Source: Rhododendron vialii (lineage: Eukaryota; Streptophyta; Magnoliopsida; Ericales; Ericaceae). Taken from it: 64,000 bases of DNA. Under the pieces are notes generated by a model. It made no database searches and was not told where the DNA came from. It saw nothing but the letters and a program-made list of their open reading frames with translations. The stretch is taken from NCBI RefSeq assembly GCF_030253575.1, contig NC_080561.1:6771001-6835000 (forward strand). Reading direction: 5' to 3'. Positions 11,816 through 22,821 of the stretch are shown here, in pieces (positions within the stretch are counted from its first letter, which is position 1; each line of letters begins with the position of its first letter). The translations under genes and the position numbers were made by a program.

Positions 11816-12156
11816 AAACAGAGCGATTTTTGTCTATACGTGTAAATCCAGCACCCTCTACAACTGTCCGATTAATATTTCATGTTAGTTGTAGCCGTTT
11901 GATCGAGAGAGTACTTTCTAATATAAACTCTCCTAACCTTATGACCGATAAATCCTTTCAATTAATTGCTTTTACGTTGTTTCCTTAAGAAGGTTTTCCT
12001 ATTTAATTTTCCTACATCCAACTCAATAATTTCCTTTTAGGTTGATTTTTTAACATTCAAAAACGAAACAAACCTTTTTTGATTCATATACTAAAAGAAA
12101 ACATCCTTTGTTTTTTAAAGTTGATAATTACGTTGTTTCCTTAAAACGGAGTAGTA
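11683..12156. other. Flank with (CA)n(TA)n microsatellite and old repeat
   Basis: After the poly(A) tail, the unit-specific flank (GAAAACACAACCTAGATCTG, then GTGAAAGGACA) runs into (CA)n(TA)n near 11783-11814. A segment beginning TATAAAACAGAGCGA then follows. A related sequence occurs inverted near 42770-42870. The paralog near 18495 lacks everything from here to about 15040. Confidence 0.5.
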
Positions 12157-15033
12157 TCTATCTATATAATATGACAAGGAAGTTTTCAAATCCCCTAAAT
12201 TTCCTCCTATATTTTGGACCCTAGGATCGGTACACATTTTTTCTACGGCTGAGATTAACGGATAGTATGGCTAAAATTATATTTGGAAACCTACTATTAA
12301 TTCCTTATTGCATTTTTACGGCTGATTGTATTTTAAATCCCACGTATTTGAATTCATTCCTTTAATTATAGGCTCTAAAGGTAATATTTCCAAATTCCTT
12401 TCAATCTCCGAAATCTTTTCCACCTTCTACAATATCAATTACCCGAACTATGATTTCGGGTAATTAGAAGTATGTTTTTGCATTTGTACCATCCTTTCCA
12501 AATATGTCGTTAGCCTTTCTACCTGTAGATCTCAGCCGTTGAAAAAATATGTACCTTCTATAATATCAATTATGCCATCCATCATTATTATTTTTTGTAT
12601 CTATTAGTTTTGCGTCAAATTTGTAGACTATTGGTGCGTCTCGATGAGAGAAATCAAAAAAGTAAAAAATTATGATCCAAACTCAAAATTTTCTTTCTTT
12701 TTCAAAAAATTTAAATGTGGATCATAATTTTACTCTTTCAATTCCTTCATTCGAGACTAACTAATAATAATTTACAAAAATTAACACAAAATTGATAAAT
12801 GCGAAAATACATTGAGTAAAGGAAAAAAAAATTAGCCAACCCGGATTGTGAAGCCAAACCACGTGTTAATAACTTACAGTATACATTTTCGATTAGCATA
12901 CTAACTTGGAAATAGAATTTTTTTCAAAAATTGCATGAAGATTTATAAAATACTTTTTCGATCAGGAATATTACCTAAATGAAAATACAAGTTTTCCTCC
13001 CAAGTCCCAATAAATCCTCTGTTCATCGTTCATCATTTAGGAATATTACCTAAATGAAATGTTTCTCCCTGTTACCTTTTGCAATTGATTTTCCTTTTTC
13101 CAAATACTCATCACCACGTCTCTCTCTGGTTCAAACCAGATCATTCAAAGTTCAAGTGCCGCTCCTCGCTCGCCATCACTACTAAACTCCGATCAGCACC
13201 TTTCGGAAGTTACCACAACCATTGCCACCAGTACCATCGTACACCACCGCAAACCACCATCGTCTGCTATTGGATATCTCTACCTTTTAGTGATTTCTGA
13301 TCGACGGCGCGGCGGTGTTAAATCCAAAAAGGTGAGTTTATTGATTTATTCTCTATCATAGTTTTCTGTGATTACTTTTATTTAGTTTAAAACCCTAAGC
13401 AAAATAATGTGATTGGGTTCCTATCCAACTTATATATATCCAGTGTGGTTAGCTTCTCTCTCCTTCACAAACTCAAGAAGGGGACTTGATTCAAGACAAT
13501 TTCAACGAGACTGATTTCACAACAATCGTCGATGCGGCCATCATCAACGACAGTTCCGTATGCACCCCAACGCTATGTAATTTCAGCCTTAGGGATAAAA
13601 GTGTTAAACTATTTGTTGTTTAATCGGATGGGTTGGGTAGATGAAGAGTAATGCAGAATTGATACTTGCTTAGAAGTTTAATCTGCTTGGGTAAAGTCAG
13701 TGTTATTGTACAGTGAGTTGGTGTTGGTCTGAAGACAAAAATAATTTTGGATCAGCAAAAGGAAGTTAGAGTTTTGCTCGCTCAAAAGGTATTGTGTTCT
13801 TTAGTTTTGAACTTCATTGTGCGATCATAAAGCAGGAGCTATATGTTGTTGCCTCCTAATTTTTGGACACATATCTCTTTCATAAGCTGAGCTTCCTACT
13901 ACTTCCGCGCACGGCCCTAGATTCTTCTAATACTGATGTTTTTTTATTTTTCATGCAGCTATGTCATCAGTTTTTGGGGTTCTTGCTATAACTGAAGGTA
14001 ATACATTTTTCCTTTCTTCATGTACACGATTGAGCATGTCTATTGTGAACGTGTATAAACGAGAACATACGAGACAATTTTTTGCTCTTTGTATATAGGT
14101 ATAAATAACTTGATCACAATCGTCTTAGCATCAGAAGTCTCAATTGTTGTGTTATTGCTAGGGCTTCCCATTCGTTGTTGGAGTTGGACCTTATATTCAT
14201 GCAGCCACGTTCCCTTTGTTCAGTAGATTAGATAAAACCTTTTACTAAGGGATGTACTTGAAGGGAGCTGGTTGATGAAGCTAAGGTTTTACTGTAGGAG
14301 GATGGGCGGGGAAGGGATTTGGAGGTTTATGACGGGTAGGAAGGAGTAGGAGGGAATTAGGGCTCAGATGATGGTGGCATTGGGCGACTGCATTGATCCG
14401 GCCGGCGAGGTTGGAGACTAAAAAAAAATTAACTTGATTAGAAATTTCATTTGATTATACATTTTTTGTTGTTTTGACTGTTGCGCTTATTTTGTAAACT
14501 GTTAGTTTTTTCCTTCTAAATTTCATTTACTGAAATTTTGAAATTTGTTAGAAAGACCCTCTTTGAAGTTTATTAACAAGAAATAGAATATTTTTAGAGA
14601 AATTAGAATTGTTGGAGGGGTGGTCAATATTATGGCACCACAGTTAATTTAGGTTGGGTTTCGAATTAATTATGTTACGTCTTGCCTTTAGACAGGTCCT
14701 ACAATCATTCTGAAATATGATGTTGCATTTGTTATGTTATCTCATTCCATTTGAAATAAAGATTTGGTATCTACCGTATCTTCATGATTTTATTTTACAG
14801 GTGTGGATTAAATGGCTTCGTTTGGCATGGGTGTTACGCAATGATTTTGTGTTTGTTCCATTGCAGTGAATTGGAATGGAGATTCGGCCGATTATGTGTT
14901 GTTTCGGGTAGAAACTTTAAAGGCCTTAATAGACACAAATCGGGTAGGAACTTTAGAGGCCTTAATTGACACAGATCCTTCATCATATCAATTTCATATT
15001 CGAGCCGTGCCTTCAGGCACGGGCAATTTCTAG
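12157..15033 (+). mobile_element. Candidate non-autonomous Helitron
   Basis: The 3-prime end has the Helitron signature: a stem-loop (CCGTGCC 15005-15011, loop TTCA, GGCACGG 15016-15022), seven bases, then CTAG at 15030-15033 followed by T. A plausible 5-prime start TCTATCTATATAATATG at 12157 is preceded by A, matching insertion between A and T. The paralogous locus near 18500 (GAAAGGACATATAGGGGAA) lacks the whole insert. No Rep/helicase ORF is present. Internal sequences with splice-like junctions (for example AAAAAGGTGAGT near 13330 and TTTTTCATGCAGC near 13950) suggest captured host exons, but none is recognisable. The 3-prime end is secure; the 5-prime boundary is less so. Confidence 0.65.
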
Positions 15034-15320
15034 TATATATATATAGGGGAATAAAAGCAGGGGAACTCAAAGTTATACTAGCACTTTTTTGCCTTCACTG
15101 GTTATGATGAATAATTATCAGAAATGCTAGAGACAAATAAAATTTATCCCGAAAGTACCCCGAAAAGATCAACTAGTGGTTGAGATTCACTTTGATGTGT
15201 AATTGAATCATAGTAAACTACTCATTTTGATTTGGGATGGTATAATAGTACAAGTTTTTTTTCATTATTACGTTTTCTTTTAAGTTACTTTTGACAGTTC
15301 AATAGTTTTAATTTGAATTT
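15034..15320. other. Unit flank, recombined relative to paralog
   Basis: Homologous to 18500-19018 but missing the exon-2 fragment and foldback found there. The sequence jumps from AACTCAAAGTTA to ACTAGCACTTTTTTGCC. Confidence 0.55.
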
Positions 15321-15478
15321 GGACTTAGAGAGATAATTATTCAATGCTCATACGACACATGGTGCCCTGGGCCCTGTTCGTCATATACATTGTGGTGGAA
15401 TTTACACAATTGTCGTGGAGCCCATACCAAACGTGTATTGCAAACGTGGTAGTGTCCCAAGAGAATTTAATAATAGGG
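15321..15478 (+). repeat. Promoter-associated module, copy 1
   Basis: This is the first of nine copies of a 160-210-bp module, best recognised by GAGAGAT.ATTCA.TGCTCAT, a G-box-like CACGTGG (CACATGG here) before TGCCC, GGAA.TTACACAATTGTCGTGG and GCAAAAGTGGC. In complete units the module lies about 350-550 bp upstream of exon 1, and a TATA-like TGTATATTCCCC occurs between the two. Its recurrence suggests promoter-proximal sequence carried with each duplicated gene. Confidence 0.7.
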
Positions 15479-15578
15479 CAAAGTTTACTTTGACCCCATG
15501 TGGATTGAGTCTTGTGTGGATATATCTCATATGATTCAAAAGTGTGCATATAATAACACTCAATTAAGTATATGAAAG

Positions 15579-15611
<33 letters not shown>

Positions 15612-16021
15612 AATAATCTCGCGATTCTACTGCACCATTCTCCGGCGATTCTCAACGACTACTATGTACCTGCGATTGCTTCAGCACCACACTTCCATTC
15701 TAGATTTTGAAAAAATCCTCCGCCATTTTTTATATTGTGCTTGATATATGTGTCTTAAAATTAAGCATATTTATGTATATATGTACGTAGTTCTGTTCTT
15801 CCATCTAGCCCTATTTATGGATATATTGTGGCTTGATAGTGTATATATAGGTTGTATATAGTTTGATGTGTATATGGTCTGGTCTTTCTTTTCTGCTCTG
15901 ACCCATAAATTATCCATATCCGACACTACGATTACACGTACAAGAAAATGGAACAATAATTGTGGTATTTCTGTACTTAATTTTCTGCAATAATTGTGTT
16001 TGGATTTTATTCTTGATGTAG

Positions 16022-16465
16022 ATGGCTAAAGATCAAAATGATGCAAATGCAATTCAAGTTGCAGTACTTGGAACCGCGACATTAGTGATAGCTATCGGGG
16101 TTGGAATCATTGAAACTTTTAGATATGGGAGCGCTATGCAAGTCATGATTCCAATGATAGCCATCTGGGTTGCATTAATCGTAGCCGGGGAATCACTGCA
16201 TGCAAAATACAAAAGGAATGGAAATATGGACGAGGAAAATACCGGACAACAGGAAGCCAAAGTTGATCTTAGCTCGAAAGAATTAAAGGAAGAAGTGCAA
16301 GCAATTGATGAAATGAACAACAAAACAGATGAGGAATTTATCGGACAACTGAAAGCTAAACTCGATGTTGTCCATGGATGGGAGGAAGAGAGAAGCCAGC
16401 TGATGGACGAGCTCGGTGCTGCTAGGGCATCATTGGAGATCTACATGCAGAGAGCTTCTTCATGA
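16022..16465 (+). pseudogene. Four-TM/coiled-coil family, orphan exon 2 with frameshift at the end
   Basis: Preceded by the conserved intron end (CTTGATGTAG|ATGGC). It encodes 147 aa: MAKDQNDANA, TM segments at about 11-31 and 37-58, then a charged tail with KESKEE-like and HGWEEERS motifs. It belongs to the short-tail type, which lacks about 38 residues between AKLDV and HGWEEE. An extra ATGC after the EIY codons shifts the frame, so it ends MQRASS instead of the family's RELLHD. No exon 1 is found within the preceding 1 kb. It is most likely a decaying orphan, though the ORF itself is largely clean. Confidence 0.8.
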
Positions 16466-16630
16466 TTTGCATCATCATCATCATCAGCCTTAATAATTTG
16501 CTTGCTTAGTTGCTTACTTCCACTTTTTTGCATTTTCTTGTTCTGTTGAATTAAACTAAAATAAACTCTTTCTTCCTTGGGAAGGCAATAGTACTAGTTA
16601 AGTTACTTGTGGCTCTTCCTTACATTTGAG

Positions 16631-17054
16631 TAGGGCTGCAAACGATCCAAGCCGCTCGCGAGCGGCTCGGAGCTCGGCTCGACAACGGCTCGACTCGGCT
16701 CGGTTCGAGACACAAACGAACGAGCTCGAGCTCGAGTCCTGGGCTCGTTTCGTAAACGAGCCGAGCTCGAGCTAGTCGAAACTCGGCTCGAATTGGCTCG
16801 CGAGCTCAATTATATTATATATATTTATATTTAAATATATATATATATATTTATATTTTTTTTTTTACATATTTATATTTATTTATATATATATTTATAT
16901 ATATTTGTTTCATTAACGAGCCGAACGAGCCGAGCTCGAGCTCGAGTTCTGTAGCTCGTCACGAGCTCGAGCCGAGCTCGAGCCAAGGTAAATTAAGGCG
17001 AGCCGAGCCCGAACATGTTAAAACTCGGCTCGGCTCGGCTCGTTTGCAACCCTA
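16631..17054. mobile_element. hAT-type MITE with exact TSD and empty site
   Basis: The ends TAGGGCTGCAAACGA and TCGTTTGCAACCCTA are terminal inverted repeats. The 8-bp target duplication CATTTGAG is perfect (16623-16630 and 17055-17062). The paralogous site near 22120-22140 reads straight through (CTTACATTTGAGTAAG). The interior is GAGCTCG/GAGCCGAGC repeats around an AT core, so the element can fold on itself. Confidence 0.95.
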
Positions 17055-17061
17055 CATTTGA

Positions 17062-17226
17062 GTAAGTTTTTGACATTCTATTTAGGGAGATCATTTAGTT
17101 CTCATCGGACATAACAACGTAGAGCCCTAGACCCATTTTTTATCATACATTGGCCGGGTGAAACTTACATTGTTATTGTGGACCGACACCAAATATGTGG
17201 TGCAAAAGTGGCCTCAACAATACCAT
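17062..17226 (+). repeat. Promoter-associated module, copy 2
   Basis: Begins GAGTAAGTTTTTGACATTC and contains AACTTACATTGTTATTGTGG and GCAAAAGTGGCCTCAACAATACC. Followed directly by copy 3. The same doublet occurs at 22127-22605. Confidence 0.7.
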
Positions 17227-17340
17227 TTTTTCCATTTTCTTGTTCTGTTGAATTAAACTAAAGTAGACTCTTTCTGATTTGGATGGTAATAGTACTAGTT
17301 AAGTTTTTCTATTAAGTTTTATTTAGTTACCTGTGGCTCG

Positions 17341-17555
17341 TTGAATAAGTTTTTGACTTTGAAATTAGAGAGATTATTCAGTGCTCGTTGGACACCATCA
17401 CGTGGTGCCCCAAATCCATTTTTCATCATACAATATTTGTGTAGAACTTACACATCTGTTATGGACCCAAACCAAATGTTTAGTGCAAAAGTGGCTTCCA
17501 CAATACCACAAGGCCGTTTCCCGGATGGATTGAATAATATTTCCTGGGATTGTGT
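17341..17555 (+). repeat. Promoter-associated module, copy 3
   Basis: Begins TTGAATAAGTTTTTGACTTT and contains ATCACGTGGTGCCCC (a CACGTG G-box). Lies about 200-400 bp upstream of the exon-1 remnant at 17759. TGTATATTCCCC follows at about 17595. Confidence 0.7.
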
Positions 17556-17701
17556 TCTAAAGGTTTTATTCCAACACTTTACTATATTTTCTCTGTATAT
17601 TCCCCCCAACAGTTTCCTTACTAGTAACGGAAATTGGCAATCAAAAAAAAAGTAACGGAAATTAGCTCCAATTTCTCTCCGTGCTATACACACCCGCAAC
17701 A

Positions 17702-17739
<38 letters not shown>

Positions 17740-17758
17740 TTGATTTGCGTGAGCATCA

Positions 17759-18028
17759 ATGGCGAAGGAGCAGGTAGATAGAGCAGAGCCGCCGCCTCCT
17801 CCTCCTGAAGTGAATGACAGTAGCAAATCTCGACAAATCGCCGAACACCTTGTGTTTCTAGCTTTCTTGATGGAACGATGCACCGCAGCCATGTGGGTGT
17901 TGTCGATCTATTGGGTTCCCCCACCAGACGTTTGGGCCAGACAATTCTCTCCTGTTGGCTTCTCGCCAGTAGTATTTGGGTTTTATAGGATTTTTTCTTC
18001 AGGTTTGAGCTCAACTTATTGGGCCTAA
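17759..18028 (+). pseudogene. Four-TM family exon 1, truncated and fused to retroelement
   Basis: Starts like the intact copy at 22822 (MAKEQVDRAE, Pro run, first TM segment, through VPPPDVWARQ). At about 17946 it breaks into the poly(A) retroelement seen at 11340-11682, giving a chimeric ORF to 18028. The second TM segment and the splice donor are lost. The junction looks like a recombination deletion joining exon 1 of one unit to the 3-prime flank of another. Confidence 0.85.
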
Positions 18029-18157
18029 ATCAGTTTCTTCTATATGGTTAGAAGAAGAGGTCTTGGGTGGTCGGACTAATGTACCCAAACTCCTATAATC
18101 TCTGTATTTCATGTTATGAGTTAATGAAATTTATTTTTACTGATTAAAAAAAAAAAA
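17946..18157 (+). mobile_element. Poly(A) retroelement remnant, second copy
   Basis: Matches the last part of 11340-11682 (CCTGTTGGCTTCTC, GGCCTAAATCAGTTTC, GAGTTAATGAAATTTATTTTT) and ends in an A-run. The same 3-prime flank follows (GGCTTTCCTAATAATCACAAG). Confidence 0.75.
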
Positions 18158-18228
18158 GGCTTTCCTAATAATCACAAGAAAACACAACCTAGATCTATTG
18201 AAGGTGTCATCTTGAGAATAAAATAATA

Positions 18229-18462
18229 CTCCTTCTGTCCCAAAAAGAATGACAATTTTTGAAATTCGTGTTATTTTTCATTACTTATATCTTTCAATCT
18301 ATAATATTTTTTATGAGTTTGAAAACTTTGTATAATAAAACTAATCGAGAACTATCAAACAAGATTCATATTGCATATTTTTTGAGATCCATATTGAAAG
18401 ATATAATGAATTGAAATTTACACGGATATCAAAAATTGTTATTCAATATGAGACGGAGGGAA
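18229..18462. mobile_element. Stowaway-like MITE with TA target duplication
   Basis: The ends CTCCTTCTGTCCCAAAAAGAA and the reverse complement of ATGAGACGGAGGGAA form inverted repeats. They are flanked by TA at 18227-18228 and 18463-18464. The paralog near 11746-11760 (AAAATAATAGTATAGTG) is the empty site. Confidence 0.9.
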
Positions 18463-18544
18463 TAGTATAGTGTTTTCTGAAAGAAAGAGTGAAAGGACAT
18501 ATAGGGGAATAAAAGCAGGGGAACTCAAAGTTAGTTTGAGGGAA

Positions 18545-18660
18545 TTCGAAATAGTAGTTTGAAGGAATTGAAGGAAGCGAGAAAGCCAACTGATTTATGA
18601 GCTGGGTGCTGCTAGGGCATGAATGGAATTCTACAGAGAGCTAGCACTTTCTCCATGATT
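18545..18660 (+). pseudogene. Four-TM family exon 2, 3-prime fragment
   Basis: Retains GAAGGAATTGAAGGAAG, GAGCTGGGTGCTGCTAGGGCA and CTACAGAGAGCT from the exon-2 tail, with an in-frame TGA in place of the usual Ser codon. The N-terminal half is missing. Confidence 0.75.
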
Positions 18661-18701
18661 TAATTTGCATCATGATCATCACCCTTAAAAAAAAATTTTG
18701 G

Positions 18702-18832
18702 GGAAAATGACGGTTCAGGACGTGTTTTGATAATTAATACATGCCAAGGATATGCTAAGAATGTTTGCTAATGCTGAAAATATCTTTGACGGATATTAAT
18801 TATCAAAACACATCATTGACCGTCATTTTTCC
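18702..18832. mobile_element. Small foldback MITE (about 130 bp)
   Basis: Arms of about 42 bp: GGAAAATGACGGTTCAGGAC plus GTGTTTTGATAATTAATA on the left pair with the reverse complement on the right (ATTAATTATCAAAACACATC, GACCGTCATTTTTCC). No ORF. Confidence 0.8.
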
Positions 18833-19018
18833 AATTTTAGTTTCTTTCTTAGTTACATACTAGCTAGCACTTTTTTGCCTTCACTTGTTATGTTGAATAG
18901 TTGAACTATAGTAAACTACTCGTTCTGATTTGGGATGGTACAATAGTACAAGTTTTTTTTTTTTTCATTATTACGTTTTCTTTAAGTTACTTTGACAGTT
19001 GAATAGTTTTAATTTGAA

Positions 19019-19170
19019 TTTGGACTTAGAGAGATAATTATTCAATGCTCATAAGACACATGGTGCCCTGGGCCTGTTCACCATATACATTGTGGTGGAA
19101 TTTACACAATTGTCGTGGAGCCCATACTAAACGTGTATAGCAAAAGTGGCAGTGTCCTAGGAGGATTTAA
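19019..19170 (+). repeat. Promoter-associated module, copy 4
   Basis: Closest to copy 1 (TTTGGACTTAGAGAGATAATTATTCAATGCTCAT). Sits upstream of the intact gene at 20191, but separated from it by about 1 kb that includes unrelated AT-rich sequence (19260-19760) and a SINE. Confidence 0.65.
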
Positions 19171-19841
19171 TAATAGGACAAAGTCTACTTTGACTTCCTG
19201 TGGATTGGGTCTTGTGTGAATATACCTCATATGATTCAAAAGTGTGTATATAACACTCAATTACGTCTATTTATTTTAATGGAGGTGTATCTCACACGTC
19301 TCTTAAATCTAACCCAAATCTAATTTGAGCCGTTCATAGATCATGTATTAATGAAAAAAAAAAGATCATTTCTGTAAATAAATAAAAAAAAAACAACTCG
19401 ATCAGATATATATAAAATTCTTGTTAAAATAAATGGTAAATTTAAATTTCAAAATTTTTTTCATAATAAATTTGATTCGACCATGAGGTTTTCATGTTTT
19501 AATGGACTTGAATTTTGATATGAATGTAGTATTCGTCAAACTCTACAACATCAACGGTTTAAATACTCCGTACAATTTTTGACACAAAGGATGGATTAGT
19601 TGGATTCAATGAAGAAAGATGAATCAAGAGAGAATATGAGTGCATATCGCACTTTAATTGTGTGCCCGTCACACCTGACATTAATATGAATGGAATTAGG
19701 TATTATGTGCACACTTTTGACCCATAGGAAAGTATTTGACCCAAATCACAAAGGGTGAAAGTGAATTTTTAGAATTGTGTTTCTAAAATTTTTTTAATCC
19801 AGGCACGACTCTATTTTTCATGGGTCTAAACTCTTGAATGG

Positions 19842-19992
19842 GAGAGAACCATGGAGTTGATAACTCATCTCCCGTCCCTCCCCTGGCGGCAATCATGGTT
19901 CGAGTCCCACAAAAGCCAGGACTTTTGAGACTAGGGCCTCTGGACGTGCTAACCCTAACCCGAACTGATGTATATCGTCTAGAAAAGAAAAC
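19842..19992 (+). mobile_element. tRNA-derived SINE with 12-bp TSD
   Basis: A 151-bp body contains a Pol III B-box match (GGTTCGAGTCC) and ends A-rich (GAAAAGAAAAC). The target duplication ACTCTTGAATGG is perfect (19830-19841 and 19993-20004). The paralogs near 47905 and 62635 read GTCAAAACTCTTAAATGGAATCTC-like sequence without it, giving empty sites. It sits in the proximal promoter of the gene at 20191. Confidence 0.9.
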
Positions 19993-20135
19993 ACTCTTGA
20001 ATGGAATCCCTGTCCATAACGGTTTCCTTATCAGCAACGGTTTCCTTATCAGCAACGGAAATTAGCTCCAATGCATATCCATAAAATCTCTTCTCTCCGT
20101 GTTATACTTATACGCACCCTCAACAAGAAAATTAA

Positions 20136-20161
<26 letters not shown>
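20136..20161. repeat. (TC)n leader microsatellite
   Basis: A pure TC run about 30 bp upstream of the ATG. The same run at the same place precedes every exon-1 copy (17704, 22762, 46037, 48040, 62753), so it is ancestral to the family and not an independent expansion. Confidence 0.85.
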
Positions 20162-20166
<5 letters not shown>

Positions 20167-20190
20167 TTTGATTTGGGTGATCGAACATCA

Positions 20191-21982
20191 ATGGCGAAGG
20201 AGCAGGCAGAAAGTGCAGTGCCGCCGCCTCCACCTTTTTTAGTGAATGGTCGGAACAAACCTCAAGGAATGGCCGAAAACCTAATTGAGCGACATGCGTT
20301 CTGGATTGAACGAGTCGTAACCTTGTTGGTGTTATTCTACAGGGTTCCCCCAGGCGTTTGGGACAGCTTCTTGGTTTTAGTCGCCTTCCTTCTTATTTTC
20401 TCCAACTCTCTCTACCTCATCGCATTCATCTCCTCAAGACCACTTCTACCAATGGTACGTATACCTACATGCATCAAAACCCTATATACATACATAAGCG
20501 TAAGTACGTCTTCAATTTGCATGTCAAGCTATGAAGCACAAATATGAAAACGGAATACGAGGAACGACAATGACAGGATTATACCTAAAATCAATTGACA
20601 GTAGGTGGAGTAACCTTTAGAATATTTAGAATATATTAACCAAATTTGAGTGGCTTAAATGAGCGATGTGAGATTAAGTCTAACACTCCCCCCCCATGTG
20701 CAATCCGAATGCACGTGGAGGTACGAATTGAGAAAATCAGGAGATTTGACTCGGGTGATCCCTCACATGCAGGTTAGATGCACGTGGAGAGTATGAATTG
20801 ATGAGGTGAGATTAGATGATTGACTCAGGCGACGGAGACTTATCTCTGTGAGGTGAGGCCATTCAAAATCTAGCGCTGATACCATGTTAGATTTTTTTGG
20901 AGGATTCCAACCTAAAATCAATTGGCAATGGATGGAGTAACCTCTAGATTTTATTAACAAAGTTTGGGTGACTTAAATGAGCAATGTGGGATTAAGTCTA
21001 ACACTCTCCCTCACGTGCGACCCCTGACTCGCAAGTGGAGAGGTTAACAAAGGATCCGAAACACATGGATCATAATGAAATAAAGTGAAATTATGACACA
21101 AATAAAAGGAAAAAGCCTCCGAAAATAAAGTGCGATGTGAGATTAAGTCTAACCATCACAGCAAGTGGATTGGTAGGCACTATATTTTAAGACTTGTTTT
21201 TCTAGTAAAAGTATACATTGTAGACAATGTATATACATATTGTGTGATTTTGTCAGTGTGATTGTGTTACATTCCTGGATAATATAAAATTAGACATATG
21301 TATGTAAATGTACGTAGTTCTGTTCTTCCAGTCTAGCGTACGTACGTGTTCAATTTGATAGTTTGATGTGTATATGGTCTGTTCTTTCTTTTCTGCTCTG
21401 ACCCATAATTTATCCATATCCGACACTACGATTAAACATGCAAATGGAACAATAATTGTGGTATTTCTGTACTTAATTTTCTCCAATAGTTGTGTTTGAA
21501 TTTTATTCTTTATGTAGATGGCTAAAGATCGAAATGATGCAAATGCAATTCAAGTTGCAGTACTTGGAACCGTGATATTAGTGATAGCTACTGGGGTTGG
21601 AATCATTGAAACTTTAAGATATGAGAGCGTTATGTGGGGCATGATTCCAATGATAGAGTTCTGGGTTGCATTATACGTAGCCGGGGAATCATTGAGAGCA
21701 AAACACAGAAGGAACAAAATAATAGACGAGGAAAATACCAGACAACAGGAAGCCAAACTTGATCTTAGCTCGAAAGAATCAGAGGAAGAAGTGCAAGCAA
21801 ATGATGAAATGAACAACAAAACAGATGGGGAATTTACTGGACAACTGAAAGCTAAACTCGATGTTGTCCATGGATGGGAGGAAGAGAGAAGCCAGCTGAT
21901 GTATGAGCTCGGTGCTGCTAGGGCATCATTGGAGATCTACAGAGAGCTTCTTCATGATTTGCATCTTCATCATAAGCCTTAA
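20191..21982 (+). CDS. Four-TM/coiled-coil family protein, complete copy A (two exons)
   Basis: Exon 1 is 20191-20454 (88 codons; donor ATG|GTACGT). Exon 2 is 21518-21982 (acceptor TTTATGTAG|ATGGC). The phase-0 join gives 242 aa. I do not recognise the family. Exon 1 has a short polar N-terminus (MAKEQAESAV), a Pro run, then two hydrophobic segments (about 41-52 and 59-82) around VPPGVWD. Exon 2 adds two more (about 99-119 and 125-146), then a Lys/Glu-rich, probably coiled-coil tail with HGWEEERSQLM and ELGAARASLEIYRELLHD. Topology suggests a small membrane protein with a soluble tail. It is the short-tail type. The leader carries a (TC)n run just before the ATG and TGTATATT-like sequence is absent or altered, the SINE having inserted upstream. 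The intron holds a TRIM element. All indels relative to the copies at 22822 and 48084 keep frame, which supports coding function. Confidence 0.75.
20578..21003 (-). mobile_element. TRIM-type mini LTR retrotransposon
   Basis: A 119-bp LTR at 20885-21003 runs TGTTAGATT...AAGTCTAACA. Read on the minus strand, it is followed by TGGTATCAGCGC at the canonical primer-binding position, a tRNA-iMet-like site. A second, truncated LTR at about 20578-20685 shares CCTAAAATCAATTG, GGAGTAACCT and GATTAAGTCTAACA. Total length is about 430 bp with no coding capacity, as in TRIMs. It lies in the intron of the gene at 20191, antisense to it. Confidence 0.85.
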
Positions 21983-22126
21983 TAATTTACTTGCTTAGTT
22001 GCTAACTTCCACTTTTTGGCATTTTCTTGTTCTGTTGAATTAAACTAAAATAAACTCTTTCTTCTTTGGGAAGGCAATAGTACTAGTTAAGTTTTATTTA
22101 AGTTACTTGTAGCTCTTCCTTACATT

Positions 22127-22293
22127 TGAGTAAGTTTTTGACATTCTATTTAGGGAGATCATTTAGTGCTCATCGGACATAACAACGTGGAGCCCTAGAC
22201 CCATTTTTCACCATACATTGGCCGGGTGGAACTTACATAGTTATTGTGGACCGACACCAAATATGTGGTGCAAAAGTGGCCTCAACAATACCA
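22127..22293 (+). repeat. Promoter-associated module, copy 5
   Basis: Near-identical to copy 2 (17062-17226), downstream of exon 2 of the preceding gene. Confidence 0.7.
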
Positions 22294-22395
22294 TTTTTTG
22301 CATTTTCTTGTTCAGTTGAATTAAACTAAAGCAGACTCCTTCTGATTTGGATGGTAATAGTACTAGTTAAGTTTTATTTAGTTACCTGTGGCTCG

Positions 22396-22605
22396 TTGAA
22401 TAAGTTTTTGACTTTGAAATTAGAGAGATTATTCAGTGCTCGTCGGACATCACCACGTGGTGCCCCAAACCTATTTTTCATCATACAATATTTGTATGGA
22501 ACTTACACATTTGTCATGGACACGAGCCAAATGTTTAGTGCAAAAGTGGCTTCGACAATACCACGAGGCTGTTTCCCAGGAGGATTGAATAATATTTCTT
22601 GGGAT
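22396..22605 (+). repeat. Promoter-associated module, copy 6
   Basis: Contains CACCACGTGGTGCCCC (CACGTG). Near-identical to copy 3 and upstream of the gene at 22822. CTGTATATTCC follows at about 22649. Confidence 0.72.
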
Positions 22606-22758
22606 TGTGTTTAAAAGGTTTTATTCCAACACATTACTATATTTTCTCTGTATATTCCTCCTAACAGTTTCCTTACTAGTAACGGAAATTGGCAATCAAA
22701 AAAAAAGTAACGGAAATTAGCTTCAATTTCTCTCCGTGCTATACACACCCGCAACAAC

Positions 22759-22802
<44 letters not shown>

Positions 22803-22821
22803 TTGATTTGCGTGAGCATCA

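Noticed and set aside
19842-19992. Functional tRNA gene
   Set aside because: A B-box match is present but there is no cloverleaf; the target duplication and A-rich end show a SINE.
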